A stretch of 64,000 bases of DNA from Synechococcus sp. 8F6 (GCF_002252665.1 NZ_NQKZ01000001.1:186001-250000); one strand, 5' to 3'; numbered from the stretch's first letter, positions 29,136 to 37,651 are shown. Notes: generated from the letters alone by a model not told the origin. A program made the numbers and translations.

Positions 29136-30500
29136 ATGGCACGCGAGCAGGGCCGGCGTCGCTTTCTCGAACTCCTCGGCGGGGGTTCGGCCGCGGCGTT
29201 GCTGGCAGTAGGGCTGGGCAGTTGCGGCCGATCCGGTGGGGGAGAGGGCTGGCGCGGCGGAGCTTCCGGCGCGCGGGTGCTGAATTTTTGGACCCTTGAT
29301 CTGGCTCCCAAATTCAACGGCTATCTGCAGGGGCTGATCGCCAGCTGGGAACGCCAGAACCCCGGCCTCCGGGTGCGCTGGACCGACGTGCCCTGGAGCT
29401 CGGTGGAGCGCAAGTTGCTGGCGGCGGTGTTCGCTCGCACCGCCCCCGATCTGGTCAACCTCAACCCCCCTTTTGCCGCCAACCTGGCCAGCAAGGGCGG
29501 GCTGCGGGATCTCACCACGGTGCTGCCCGCCGGGGCGGCTGACGCCTACCTGCCGGCGATCTGGGACGCGGGGCGTCAAGAGTCGGGGCAGCAGGGTTCG
29601 GCGCAGCAGTTCGCCATTCCCTGGTATCTGACGGCCCGGATCACCATGGCCAACCGCCGGCTGCTGGAGCGGGCTGGCTACCGGGCGCCGCCGCGCTCCT
29701 GGGAGGAGGTGCCCGCCTTTGCCGAAGCGGTGCGCCGCCGCACCGGCCGCTACGGCCTGTTTGTCACCGTGGTGCCCGACGACTCGGCCGAGCTGCTGGA
29801 AACCCTCGTGCAGATGGGGGTGCAGCTGCTCGATCCCGACCACCGCGCCGCGTTCAACAGCCCGGCCGGCCGCCGCGCCTTCGCCTTCTGGAGCGACCTC
29901 TACCGCCGCGGGCTGCTGCCGCGGGAGGTGGTGAGCCAGGGCTACCGGCGGGCGATCGAGCTCTACCAGTCGGGCGACCTGGCCCAGGTGGCCACCGGCC
30001 CCGATTTCCTGCGCAACCTGCAGACCAATGCCCCCGGCATTGCCGCCGTGACGGCACCCTTTGCGCCCCTCACCGGCGCCGGTGGCGAGGCCAATGTGGC
30101 CGTGATGAACCTGGTGGTGCCGAAGCAGAGCCGCCTGGTGGCCGAGGCGGCCCAGTTCGCGCTGTTTCTCACCAACGGCCCCAACCAGTTGGCCTTCGCT
30201 GAGCAGGCGCGGGTGCTGCCCTCCAACCGCGAGGCCCTGCAGCAGTTGGAGGTGTCCCTGGGGGTGCCCGGTGGCGCGCAGACGCAGCAAGAGGCGCTGG
30301 TGCAGCGGGCCCGGCTGCTTTCCGCCCAGACCCTGCGGCGGGCGCGGGTGCTGGTGCCGGCCAGCCCGGGGGTGAAGCGGCTCCAGGCGATCGTGTACAC
30401 CCAGCTGCAGCGCGCCATGCTCGGCCAGGTGGGCAGCGATGCTGCTTTGGCCGCGGCAGCCGACGAATGGAACCGCTACGCCAGCGCCCGCTGGGGCTGA
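29136..30500 (+). CDS. ABC transporter sugar-type solute-binding lipoprotein
   Basis: A family 1 extracellular solute-binding protein (UgpB/MalE type) of 454 residues. The N-terminus has a Tat-like GRRRF followed by a hydrophobic stretch and a lipobox-like GLGSC near residue 29, so it is probably lipid-anchored. Family features: LNFWTLDLAPKFNGYLQGLIASWERQNPG, VRWTDVPWSSVERKLLA, FAIPWYLTARITMANRRLLERAGY, FNSPAGRRAF. No permease or ATPase genes are adjacent. The ligand is unknown; glucosylglycerol- or sucrose-type osmolytes are possible. It begins 4 bp after mreD. Confidence 0.85.
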   Translation: MAREQGRRRFLELLGGGSAAALLAVGLGSCGRSGGGEGWRGGASGARVLNFWTLDLAPKFNGYLQGLIASWERQNPGLRVRWTDVPWSSVERKLLAAVFARTAPDLVNLNPPFAANLASKGGLRDLTTVLPAGAADAYLPAIWDAGRQESGQQGSAQQFAIPWYLTARITMANRRLLERAGYRAPPRSWEEVPAFAEAVRRRTGRYGLFVTVVPDDSAELLETLVQMGVQLLDPDHRAAFNSPAGRRAFAFWSDLYRRGLLPREVVSQGYRRAIELYQSGDLAQVATGPDFLRNLQTNAPGIAAVTAPFAPLTGAGGEANVAVMNLVVPKQSRLVAEAAQFALFLTNGPNQLAFAEQARVLPSNREALQQLEVSLGVPGGAQTQQEALVQRARLLSAQTLRRARVLVPASPGVKRLQAIVYTQLQRAMLGQVGSDAALAAAADEWNRYASARWG

Positions 30501-30639
30501 TATCAGCACTGCCGCAATCTGTCTGTTTCTGCAGAAATCCTTAAAAGTGGTCAGATCGGCTCCGGCATCGGCGATCTGGGGGATGACCGCAGGGCGCTTA
30601 GAGAGGTATGGTTGTGATTCTTCATCTGGCTTCCCGCAT

Positions 30640-31506
30640 ATGCCCTCGGAGGACAGGCCCAGTTCGGGGGATCGGGCGTTTCGTCCAGCGGCTGCTGAGC
30701 CCTTTGCCGCTGAGCCCTTCGCCGGCGCCTCCTCCGACATGTTTAGGACTGGCCCGGTAGAGCCGAAGGCCACCGTGATGGTGGTGGACGATGAGGCGGC
30801 GGTGCGCCGGGTGCTGGTGATGCGCCTGCAGCTGGCCGGCTACCGGGTGATCTGTGCCGAGGACGGTGAAGAGGCCCTCAGCCTGTTCCACCAGGAGCAG
30901 CCCGATCTCGTCGTGCTCGACGTGATGCTGCCCAAGCTCGATGGCTTTGCGGTCTGCCGGCGCTTGCGGGCCGAATCCTGCGTGCCGATTATTTTCCTCT
31001 CGGCCCTCGATGCCATTGCGGAGCGGGTGTCGGGTCTGGATCTCGGTGCCGACGACTACCTGCCCAAGCCCTTCAGCCCCAAGGAGCTCGAGGCCCGCAT
31101 CGCCACGATCCTGCGCCGGGTGGGCCGGGGTTCGGCCTCCACGGAGCTGCGCGAGGTGCAGAGCGGCAGCGGCGTGTTGCGGGTGGGCGATCTGGTGGTC
31201 GACACCAACCGCCGTCAGGTGACCCGCGATGGTGAGCGCATCGGCCTCACCTACACCGAATTCAGCCTGCTGGAGCTGCTGTTCCGCGAGCCGGGCCGGG
31301 TGGTGCCGCGGGCTGAGATCCTCGAGCAGCTCTGGGGCTACCCGCCCCGCCGCGCAGCCGACCTGCGGGTGGTGGACGTGTATGTCGCCCGCCTGCGCGG
31401 CAAGCTCGAGCCCGATCCGCGCAACCCGGAGCTGATCCTCACCGTGCGCGGCACCGGTTACGCCTCCCAGCGCATGGCCGAGTCGGGCCTGGCGGCTAAT
31501 GCCTGA
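30640..31506 (+). CDS. OmpR-family response regulator, RpaB-like
   Basis: Two-component response regulator: receiver domain with VMVVDDEAAVRRVL (acidic pocket), phosphoacceptor Asp in DLVVLDVMLPKLDGF, Thr/Ser switch in FLSALD and Lys in YLPKPFSPKELEAR, then an OmpR winged helix (LTYTEFSLLELLFREPGRVV, ILEQLWGYPP, RVVDVYVARLRGKL, RGTGYASQR). It looks like the cyanobacterial RpaB/Ycf27 group but differs in several positions of the DNA-recognition part, so it may be a paralogue. ATG 30640 gives 288 residues with a Pro/Ala-rich leader (AAEPFAAEPF repeated); ATG 30736 would give a compact protein. No histidine kinase is near. Confidence 0.85.
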   Translation: MPSEDRPSSGDRAFRPAAAEPFAAEPFAGASSDMFRTGPVEPKATVMVVDDEAAVRRVLVMRLQLAGYRVICAEDGEEALSLFHQEQPDLVVLDVMLPKLDGFAVCRRLRAESCVPIIFLSALDAIAERVSGLDLGADDYLPKPFSPKELEARIATILRRVGRGSASTELREVQSGSGVLRVGDLVVDTNRRQVTRDGERIGLTYTEFSLLELLFREPGRVVPRAEILEQLWGYPPRRAADLRVVDVYVARLRGKLEPDPRNPELILTVRGTGYASQRMAESGLAANA

Positions 31507-31569
31507 CGCACAACAGCCTGCCTGAGGCACAACAGCCCGCCTGATCCCGCCGTCGGGCGTTCCTGCAGG

Positions 31570-33105
31570 ATGGGCCGGTTGAGCCCCCTGTCTGCCTTGT
31601 CGGAGCTGCGCGAGACCCGTCTGGAGAAAGCCGCAGCCCTGGCGGCCTTGGGCCAGGGACCCTATGCCCTGCGTTTCGAACCCACGCACCGCACCGCCGC
31701 GTTGCAGCAGGCCCACGCCGACCTGGCCAACGGCGAGGAGCGCGATGTGTCGGTGGCCGTGGCCGGCCGGGTGATGACCCGTCGGGTGATGGGCAAGCTC
31801 GCCTTCTTCACCCTGGCCGATGAGACCGGCCCGATCCAGCTGTTTATTGAGAAGGCCACCCTGGCGGCCTCCATGCCGGAGGATCCCGAAGCCTTCTCCC
31901 ACCTCACCGCGCTGGTGGATGCGGGCGACCTGATCGGTGTGCAGGGCAGCCTGCGCCGCACCGATCGTGGTGAGCTGTCGGTGAAGGTGAAGGGCTGGAC
32001 CATGCTCACCAAATCGCTGCAGCCCCTACCCGACAAGTGGCACGGCCTGGCGGATGTGGAGAAGCGCTACCGCCAGCGCTACCTGGATCTGATCGTGTCC
32101 CCCGACACCCGCGAAACCTTCCGGCGCCGGGCCCTGGCGGTGAGCGCCATGCGCCGCTGGCTCGATGAGCGCGACTTCCTGGAGATCGAAACGCCGGTGC
32201 TGCAGAGCGTGCCGGGCGGTGCCGATGCCCGGCCATTTGAAACCCACCACAACGCCCTCGATCTGCCCCTCACCCTGCGCATCGCCACCGAGCTGCACCT
32301 CAAGCGGCTGGTGGTGGGCGGCTTCGAGCGGGTGTACGAGCTGGGCCGGATCTTTCGCAACGAGGGGATCAGCACCCGCCACAACCCCGAGTTCACCTCG
32401 GTGGAGATCTACCAGGCCTACGCCGACTACACCGACATGATGGCGCTCACGGAGCAGCTGATTGCCCACCTGTGCCAGCAGGTGTGTGGCACCACCCAGA
32501 TCAGCTACCAGGGCGCCGAGATTGATCTCACCGCCCCCTGGCGTCGGGCCACGATGCACGAGCTGGTGCAGCACGCCACGGGCCTGGATTTCACCAGCTT
32601 TGGCAGCCGCGAGGAGGCTGCTGCGGCGATGGCGGCCCAGGGGCTGGAGGTGCCGGCCCTGGCGGATTCGGTGGGCCGGCTGCTGGTGGAGGCCTTTGAG
32701 CAGCGGGTGGAGGCCGACTTGATCCAGCCCACCTTCGTGCTCGATTACCCCGTGGAAAATTCGCCCCTGGCCCGGGCCCACCGCAGCAAGCCGGGGATGG
32801 TGGAGCGCTTCGAGCTGTTCATCGTCGGCCGGGAAACCGCCAATGCCTTCAGCGAGCTGATCGACCCAGTGGATCAGCGTCAGCGCCTGGAGGCCCAGCA
32901 GGCCCGCAAGGCCGCTGGCGACGACGAAGCCCAGCAGGTGGATGAAGACTTCCTCCAGGCCCTGGAGGTGGGCATGCCCCCCACGGGCGGCCTGGGCATC
33001 GGCATCGACCGGCTGGTGATGCTGCTCACCGACAGCCCCTCGATCCGCGATGTGATCGCCTTCCCGCTGTTGCGTCCCGAGGCGCGGCCGAGCGCAATGG
33101 GATAA
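31570..33105 (+). CDS. lysS: Lysyl-tRNA synthetase (class II)
   Basis: Charges tRNA-Lys. The 511-residue protein has the N-terminal OB-fold anticodon domain ([38 protein letters not shown]), then the class II catalytic core with motif 1 ([20 protein letters not shown]), motif 2 ([20 protein letters not shown]) and motif 3 ([15 protein letters not shown]). The ATG at 31570 lies after a short direct repeat that follows the response regulator gene. Confidence 0.96.
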   Translation: MGRLSPLSALSELRETRLEKAAALAALGQGPYALRFEPTHRTAALQQAHADLANGEERDVSVAVAGRVMTRRVMGKLAFFTLADETGPIQLFIEKATLAASMPEDPEAFSHLTALVDAGDLIGVQGSLRRTDRGELSVKVKGWTMLTKSLQPLPDKWHGLADVEKRYRQRYLDLIVSPDTRETFRRRALAVSAMRRWLDERDFLEIETPVLQSVPGGADARPFETHHNALDLPLTLRIATELHLKRLVVGGFERVYELGRIFRNEGISTRHNPEFTSVEIYQAYADYTDMMALTEQLIAHLCQQVCGTTQISYQGAEIDLTAPWRRATMHELVQHATGLDFTSFGSREEAAAAMAAQGLEVPALADSVGRLLVEAFEQRVEADLIQPTFVLDYPVENSPLARAHRSKPGMVERFELFIVGRETANAFSELIDPVDQRQRLEAQQARKAAGDDEAQQVDEDFLQALEVGMPPTGGLGIGIDRLVMLLTDSPSIRDVIAFPLLRPEARPSAMG

Positions 33106-33124
33106 TGACTTCAGTAGGCAATAT

Positions 33125-33138
33125 CCCCCATTAGGGGG
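33125..33138 (+). promoter_or_regulatory. Hairpin over the Shine-Dalgarno of the next gene
   Basis: CCCCC (33125-33129), ATTA, then GGGGG (33134-33138). The GGGGG forms the AGGGGG Shine-Dalgarno-like sequence 11 bases before the ATG at 33150, so the hairpin could close that ribosome binding site. A short, exact, five-pair stem. Confidence 0.4.
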
Positions 33139-33149
33139 CCAGCGATTCC

Positions 33150-33413
33150 ATGAGTGGCGAGCGCGTCGGTTTTCGCTTCAAACACGCGGATGCTGTGGTG
33201 AAGCGCAACCCCCAGGGTCGCTCGCGCCGGGGCTGGGTGATGGAGCCGGTGGAGCAGACCACCAGCCGCGGCACCAAGATGCCCGCCTACCGGATCCGCT
33301 GGCGCGACAGTGAACGTCCCGAGATCGTGCTGCAGCACATGCTGATCGCCGATCCCGACCCCACGCCGCCGCCCGATGGCGTCAGCCTGGTGCCTCCGGC
33401 TCCCAAGGCCTGA
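33150..33413 (+). CDS. Conserved small hypothetical protein (87 aa)
   Basis: An 87-residue basic protein, MSGERVGFRFKHADAVVKRN at the start, then RRGWVMEPVEQTTSRGTKMPAYRIRWRDSERPEIVLQHMLI and a Pro-rich tail (PDPTPPPDGVSLVPPAPK). The central part looks like a small SH3/KOW-like beta fold, but I recognise no family. It follows lysS by 44 bp. A hairpin covers its Shine-Dalgarno. I think it is a real gene because the reading frame has normal codon use and a good RBS. Confidence 0.6.
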   Translation: MSGERVGFRFKHADAVVKRNPQGRSRRGWVMEPVEQTTSRGTKMPAYRIRWRDSERPEIVLQHMLIADPDPTPPPDGVSLVPPAPKA

Positions 33414-33654
33414 ACGAAAGCCGATAGATCGCCAGCCCCAGGCGCTCCTTGAGGGCCACGGCGCTGAGATAGAGCGCTTCGGCGTCGGGCAACAGACTCT
33501 TGAGCGTGTTGCCGGCCCTGGTGAGAGCTGCTGGGATTTTGAGCTCTCTTGGATTCTGTACAGCTTGTACAGATTTCAGGAGAGCGCGATCGGGGGTGGC
33601 CTCGACGGTGTCCTCGATCGCGGTGTTCTCAGGCCTGACGCCGTCGCAACTGCT
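33382..33654 (-). pseudogene. Startless open frame, possible gene remnant
   Basis: The minus frame is open for 90 codons from after a TAG at 33657-33655 to TGA at 33382-33384, with no ATG or GTG in its first half. It reads through repeat copy 4 and then gives coding-looking sequence (SLLPDAEALYLSAVALKERL, then GLAIYRLSFRPWEPEAPG) with GC-rich third positions. It lies directly downstream of the coiled-coil ergothioneine gene. I do not recognise the product. It could be the 3' end of a deleted or frame-shifted gene into which a repeat has been placed, or chance. Confidence 0.3.
33544..33584. repeat. Palindromic CTGTACAG repeat, copy 4 (imperfect)
   Basis: Left arm CTCTCTTGGATTCTGTACAG, centre C, right arm TTGTACAGATTTCAGGAGAG. 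The outer GAGAG/CTCTC pairing is retained, with four or five mismatches within. It lies between the convergent hypothetical gene and the coiled-coil gene, inside the startless frame. Confidence 0.85.
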
Positions 33655-34099
33655 CTAAGGCCTGCTCGGCTTCAAAGGCGGCCCAGTCCTGCTCGAGGCT
33701 GGAGGCCCGTGGCGGGCGCGGCCGGCTCTCCAGTTCGCCCAGGTCGCGCTCCACCGCCGCGAAGCTCACCCCCAGCTCGCTCAGGTGTTGCCAGCGCTGG
33801 CGGCCCTGCTCCATCAGGCCTTGCTGGTGGGCTTCGGCGCGTTCGGCCAGGGCGGTGGCACCGGCGGCCCGGGCCTTGATCACCCGCTCCTGCCAGCGCC
33901 GGATCTCGTTGGCCAGTTGCAGCAGGGCCTGGCGCTCCTGCTCCGCCTGCCGCTGCAACTGGCGTCGCTGCCCCACCAGCTTGGCCTGGCGATCACGCGC
34001 TTCCTGCTCCTCCAGCAGGGCTTCCTGGGCCGGGTTGGCCCGCAAAAAGCTCTCCAGCTGCTGGTCCAGCCGCGCCTCCAGTTCGTCGAGCCAGCTCAC
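33629..34099 (-). CDS. Coiled-coil protein of the ergothioneine cluster
   Basis: A 156-residue, almost entirely helical protein rich in Glu, Gln, Arg and Ala (RQLQRQAEQERQALLQLANE, ERAEAHQQGLMEQGRQRW), with the end LEQLRRRQA. No catalytic motif is seen. It starts by an ATGA overlap with the small protein gene upstream, which in turn is near egtD, so it is part of the egtB-egtD operon. I recall proteins of this kind being annotated as hercynine-metabolism partners in picocyanobacteria; their function is unknown. Confidence 0.65.
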   Translation of the reverse strand: MSWLDELEARLDQQLESFLRANPAQEALLEEQEARDRQAKLVGQRRQLQRQAEQERQALLQLANEIRRWQERVIKARAAGATALAERAEAHQQGLMEQGRQRWQHLSELGVSFAAVERDLGELESRPRPPRASSLEQDWAAFEAEQALEQLRRRQA

Positions 34100-34356
34100 G
34101 GGGCGGCCTGGGGATCGGGTTCGGGGGCCGGGCTGCCGGCGGGGCTGGTGATCAACGGCGCTTCGATCTCCTGCTGCAGCGGCGTGATCGCCGCCTCGCG
34201 GGAGCGCAGCAGCAGTTGGGTGAGCCGGGCGATGGCTCCCTCGCCGAGGTCGTGGTTGCTGATGCGGTCGAAGGCGTCCCGATACAGCTCCTCGAGCTCG
34301 GCGATCAGACCTTCGCGCACCTGGCGCATGGTGGCCCGTTGCTCTTCACGACCCAT
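34096..34356 (-). CDS. Small partner protein of the ergothioneine cluster (86 aa)
   Basis: Begins MGREEQRATMRQVREGLIAE, then ELEELYRDAFDRISNHDLGE and GAIARLTQLLLRSREAAITPLQ, a helical pattern, and ends in a Pro/Ala-rich tail (SPAGSPAPEPDPQAAP). I found no catalytic motif. ATG 34356 was chosen since the longer frame upstream is a shadow of egtD. It lies 17 bp after egtD and overlaps the coiled-coil gene by ATGA, so it is likely co-translated. Probably the 'hercynine metabolism small protein' described for this genus; role unknown. Confidence 0.6.
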   Translation of the reverse strand: MGREEQRATMRQVREGLIAELEELYRDAFDRISNHDLGEGAIARLTQLLLRSREAAITPLQQEIEAPLITSPAGSPAPEPDPQAAP

Positions 34357-34373
34357 GGCGCTCTTGCCTCTGG

Positions 34374-35345
34374 CTAGGAGTCTGCCGTTACCAGCAGGTG
34401 CAGCGAGAGATCGCCGGCTGGATCGCTCCAGCGGCCGGCGCCCCGCCAGCCGGCGCACGCGGCGAGGGCGAGAAAGGCCTCCGGGTCGTACTTGACGCTG
34501 TATTCGGTGATCAGCGGCTCGCCCGCGGCGAAGCGCCAGGCCTCCCCCGCCAGCTGCACGGTCTGCGCCTGGCGGCTCACCAGGGCCATGGCGATGCGGC
34601 TGTGTTCGGGCTGCCACCAGGCGGTGTAGGCGAAGGCCTCGGGGTTGAAGCTGCCCGCCAGGTCGCGGTTAAGCCGCACCAGCAGGTTGCGGGCAAAGGC
34701 GGCCGACACGCCGGCGGCATCGTTGTAGGCGGCCTCCAGCCTTGCCACGGCCTTGGGCTGGTCGATGCCGATCAGCAGCCGGGCACCTGGCCCCAGCAGC
34801 TGCCGCAGCTGCACCAGCAGCACCCGCGCCTCCTCGGGGCTGAAGTTGCCGATTGAGCTGCCGGGGTAGAAGCCCAGCCGCCGCTGGCCCTGCAGCAGCG
34901 GGTGTTCGGGCAGGTCCTGCAGCTGGCTGTAGTCGCAGCAGATGCCGAGCACCGGCACCGCCGGGTAACGGACCTGCAGGGCCACGCAGCTCTGCTGCAG
35001 ATGCTCGGCGCTGATGTCGAGGGCGACGTAGGCCGGCGGCCGCAGCGCTTCCAGCAGGGGCCCCACTTTGCGGGCATTGCCGGCGCCGAATTCCACCAGC
35101 ACCCCCGCCCCCAGGGCCGCTGCCAGCTCCGGGGCCCGCTCCTCCAGCAGGGCCGTTTCGGTGCGGGTGAGGCCGTATTCCGGCTGCTCGCAGATCGCCT
35201 CAAACAGCCGCGAGCCCTCGGCGTCGTAGAGCAACCAAGCCGGCAGCTGGCGGGGCCGCTGCGCCATGCCCTCGCGCACCAGCCGCCGCATGTCGGCCGG
35301 TTCCGGGTGGAGGTCGATCAGGTCGTGGTGGCTCTGCACCGTCAT
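34374..35345 (-). CDS. egtD: L-histidine N-alpha-methyltransferase EgtD
   Basis: Uses three SAM molecules to turn histidine into hercynine, the first step of ergothioneine synthesis. The 323-residue protein has the family's YDAEGSRLFEAICEQPEYGLTRTE start, a SAM-binding VEFGAGNARKVGPLLEAL, YVALDISAEHL, LGFYPGSSIGNFSPEEA and the C-terminal Glu-Tyr region EYSVKYDPEAF. Start ATG at 35345 overlaps the egtB stop (ATGA). The adenosylhomocysteine released would be recycled by AhcY, encoded 10 kb away. Confidence 0.92.
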   Translation of the reverse strand: MTVQSHHDLIDLHPEPADMRRLVREGMAQRPRQLPAWLLYDAEGSRLFEAICEQPEYGLTRTETALLEERAPELAAALGAGVLVEFGAGNARKVGPLLEALRPPAYVALDISAEHLQQSCVALQVRYPAVPVLGICCDYSQLQDLPEHPLLQGQRRLGFYPGSSIGNFSPEEARVLLVQLRQLLGPGARLLIGIDQPKAVARLEAAYNDAAGVSAAFARNLLVRLNRDLAGSFNPEAFAYTAWWQPEHSRIAMALVSRQAQTVQLAGEAWRFAAGEPLITEYSVKYDPEAFLALAACAGWRGAGRWSDPAGDLSLHLLVTADS

Positions 35346-36565
35346 GGCAGCTCTTGGGCCAGGCGCAGGCCAGCGGCCATCCAGCGGCTCGCCGGTGGAT
35401 AGAAGTTGCGGTAGGTGGGCCGCGCGTGGCCGGCGGGGGTGAGGAAGCAACTGCCGCGCAGCACCATCTGGGAACTCATGAACTTGCCGTTGTATTCCCC
35501 CACCGCCCCGGCGGCCGGCGCGAAGCCCGGATAGGGCCGGTAGGGGCTGGCGGTCCATTGCCACAGCACCCCGAAGGCTTGCTCCAGCTGGGGCGCCAGC
35601 AACTCCCATTCCGCCTCGCTGGGCAGCCGGGCGCCGGCCCAGCGGGCGTAGGCGTCGGCTTCAAACCAGCTCAGGTGTCGCACCGGCAGCTCGGCCCGCC
35701 GCGGCTGCCGCCCCGCCAGCGAAAACTCCTCGCCGTCGCGCCAATAGCGCGGCCCCTGCCAGCCCCGCGCCTGCACCTCCGCCCAGCCCTCGCTCATCCA
35801 CAGCTCCGGTCGCCGGTAGCCGCCATCGGCGATGAAGGCCTCAAAGTCGCCGTTGCTCACCAGGCGGGAGCTGAGCGCAAAGGGTTCGAGCCACTGGCGG
35901 TGCCGGGGCGCTTCGTTGTCGAAATGGAAGGAGCCTGCCGGGCTCTCGGGGCCGCCGGCTCCCTCCGGATGGCCGATCTCCACCAGCCCACCCCCGTGCT
36001 GCAGCCAGACGGGCGCCTGGGCCTCCGCCCCATCTGGCACTGCGCGGCGGTAGGCGTCTTCCGGCTGGGGTGCGTAGGCCGGCTCGAGCGGGTTGTGCGA
36101 GAAGCCATCGAGCAGGTCCATCAGCAGCAGCTCCTGGTGCTGCTGCTCGTGCTGCAGACCCAGCTCCACCAGCTCCAGCCGGGGATCGCCGGGCTCCAGC
36201 TGCGCCAGCAGGGCCAGCACGGCCCCATCCACCCGCTGCCGCCAGGCCAGCACCTCCGCCAGCGCCGGCCGGCTGAGCAAGCCCCGCTGGGGCCGGGGGT
36301 GGCGGGCGCCGACGGCGTCGTAATAGCTGTTGAACAGAAAATTCCAGGCCGCTGGCGCCGGTGTGTAGCCCAAGGCCACCCCAGCGTCTTGTTGGGGGCG
36401 CAGCAGAAATTGCTCAAAAAACCAGGTGGTGTGGCCCAGGTGCCACTTGGGCGGGCTGGCGTCTGCCATCCCTTGCAGGCACAGGTCTTCTGGCTCCAGG
36501 GGCGCCACCAGGGCGAGGCTGTGCTGGCGCACCTGTGTGTACTGCGCCCCCAGCTCCTGCCCCAT
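35342..36565 (-). CDS. egtB: Ergothioneine sulfoxide synthase EgtB
   Basis: A non-haem iron enzyme that joins hercynine and a thiol with O2. The 407-residue protein has the DinB-like N-terminal domain with KWHLGHTTWFFEQFLL and the iron-binding H-X3-H-X-E (H139, H143, E145 in HEQQHQELLLMD), and a C-terminal FGE-sulfatase-like domain (WMSEGWAEVQARGWQGPRYW, PVRHLSWFEADAYARWAGAR, LRGSCFLTPAGHARPTYRNF). No egtA, egtC or egtE is in the window, so cysteine may be the thiol donor as in the two-gene pathways. cysK lies just upstream on the opposite strand. Confidence 0.9.
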   Translation of the reverse strand: MGQELGAQYTQVRQHSLALVAPLEPEDLCLQGMADASPPKWHLGHTTWFFEQFLLRPQQDAGVALGYTPAPAAWNFLFNSYYDAVGARHPRPQRGLLSRPALAEVLAWRQRVDGAVLALLAQLEPGDPRLELVELGLQHEQQHQELLLMDLLDGFSHNPLEPAYAPQPEDAYRRAVPDGAEAQAPVWLQHGGGLVEIGHPEGAGGPESPAGSFHFDNEAPRHRQWLEPFALSSRLVSNGDFEAFIADGGYRRPELWMSEGWAEVQARGWQGPRYWRDGEEFSLAGRQPRRAELPVRHLSWFEADAYARWAGARLPSEAEWELLAPQLEQAFGVLWQWTASPYRPYPGFAPAAGAVGEYNGKFMSSQMVLRGSCFLTPAGHARPTYRNFYPPASRWMAAGLRLAQELP

Positions 36566-36646
36566 TCCGCCGCCGCCTATCCCGGCTGAATTCAGGCCCG
36601 ACCCTAGAGGCCTTGCCTACGATCCCGCCACGCAAAGCACGCGGGT

Positions 36647-37651
36647 ATGGCCGGCATCACTTCAGGGTTCGTGGGCGCCGTTGGCAACACGCCCCTGATT
36701 CGGCTCCATGCCCTCAGCGAAGCCACCGGCTGCCAGATTCTCGGCAAGGCCGAGTTCATGAACCCCGGCGGCTCGGTCAAGGACCGCGCGGCCCTCGGCA
36801 TCCTGCTGGAGGCTGAGGAGCAGGGGCTGCTGCAGCCCGGCGGCACCGTGGTGGAGGGCACCGCCGGCAACACCGGCATCGGCCTCACCCACCTCTGCAA
36901 TGCCCGTGGTTACAAGGCGCTGATCGTGATTCCCGACACCCAGTCGGCCGAGAAGATCGGCCTGCTGCGCAGCCTCGGCGCTGAGGTGCGCACGGTGCCG
37001 GCGGTGCCCTACCGCGACCCCAACAACTACGTGAGGCTCTCGGGCCGCATTGCCGCCGAAACGCCCGGCGCCGTGTGGGCCAACCAGTTCGACAACCTGG
37101 CCAACCGCCGCGCCCACTACCACTCCACCGGCCCGGAGATCTGGCAGCAAACCGAGGGCCAGGTGGATGCCTGGGTGGCGGCCACCGGCACCGGCGGCAC
37201 CTACGCCGGCGTGGCGCTCTACCTCAAGGAGCAGAACCCAGCGGTGCACTGCGTGCTGGCCGATCCCCATGGCAGTGCCTTGCACGCCTGGGTCACCCGG
37301 GGTGAGCTCAGCAGCGAGGGCAGTTCGATCACCGAGGGGATTGGCAACAGCCGCGTCACCGCCAACCTGGAGGGCGCCCCCATCGATGACGCCGTGCGCA
37401 TCGACGACCAAACCGCCCTCGAGACGATCTACCGGCTGCTGTGGCAGGAGGGCCTGTTCCTGGGGGGCTCGGTGGGCATCAACGTGGCCGCGGCGGTGGA
37501 AACCGCCCGGCGCCTTGGCCCGGGCCACACGATCGTCACGGTGCTGTGCGACAGCGGCGATCGCTACCGCTCACGCCTCTACGACGCTGCGTGGCTGGCC
37601 GCCAAGGGGCTGCACCAGCCCCAGCGGGCTCTCGCCGCAGGAGCAGCCTGA
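36647..37651 (+). CDS. cysK: Cysteine synthase (O-acetylserine sulfhydrylase)
   Basis: PLP enzyme making cysteine from O-acetylserine and sulfide. The 334-residue protein has the PLP-lysine motif NPGGSVKDRAALGIL, the EGTAGNTGIGL loop, VWANQFDNLAN and GTGGTYAGVALYLKE. It follows ergothioneine genes and may supply cysteine to EgtB. The kinase gene starts inside its stop codon (TGATG). Its similarity to the CysK/CysM split cannot be fixed by eye, though CysK is more likely. Confidence 0.92.
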   Translation: MAGITSGFVGAVGNTPLIRLHALSEATGCQILGKAEFMNPGGSVKDRAALGILLEAEEQGLLQPGGTVVEGTAGNTGIGLTHLCNARGYKALIVIPDTQSAEKIGLLRSLGAEVRTVPAVPYRDPNNYVRLSGRIAAETPGAVWANQFDNLANRRAHYHSTGPEIWQQTEGQVDAWVAATGTGGTYAGVALYLKEQNPAVHCVLADPHGSALHAWVTRGELSSEGSSITEGIGNSRVTANLEGAPIDDAVRIDDQTALETIYRLLWQEGLFLGGSVGINVAAAVETARRLGPGHTIVTVLCDSGDRYRSRLYDAAWLAAKGLHQPQRALAAGAA

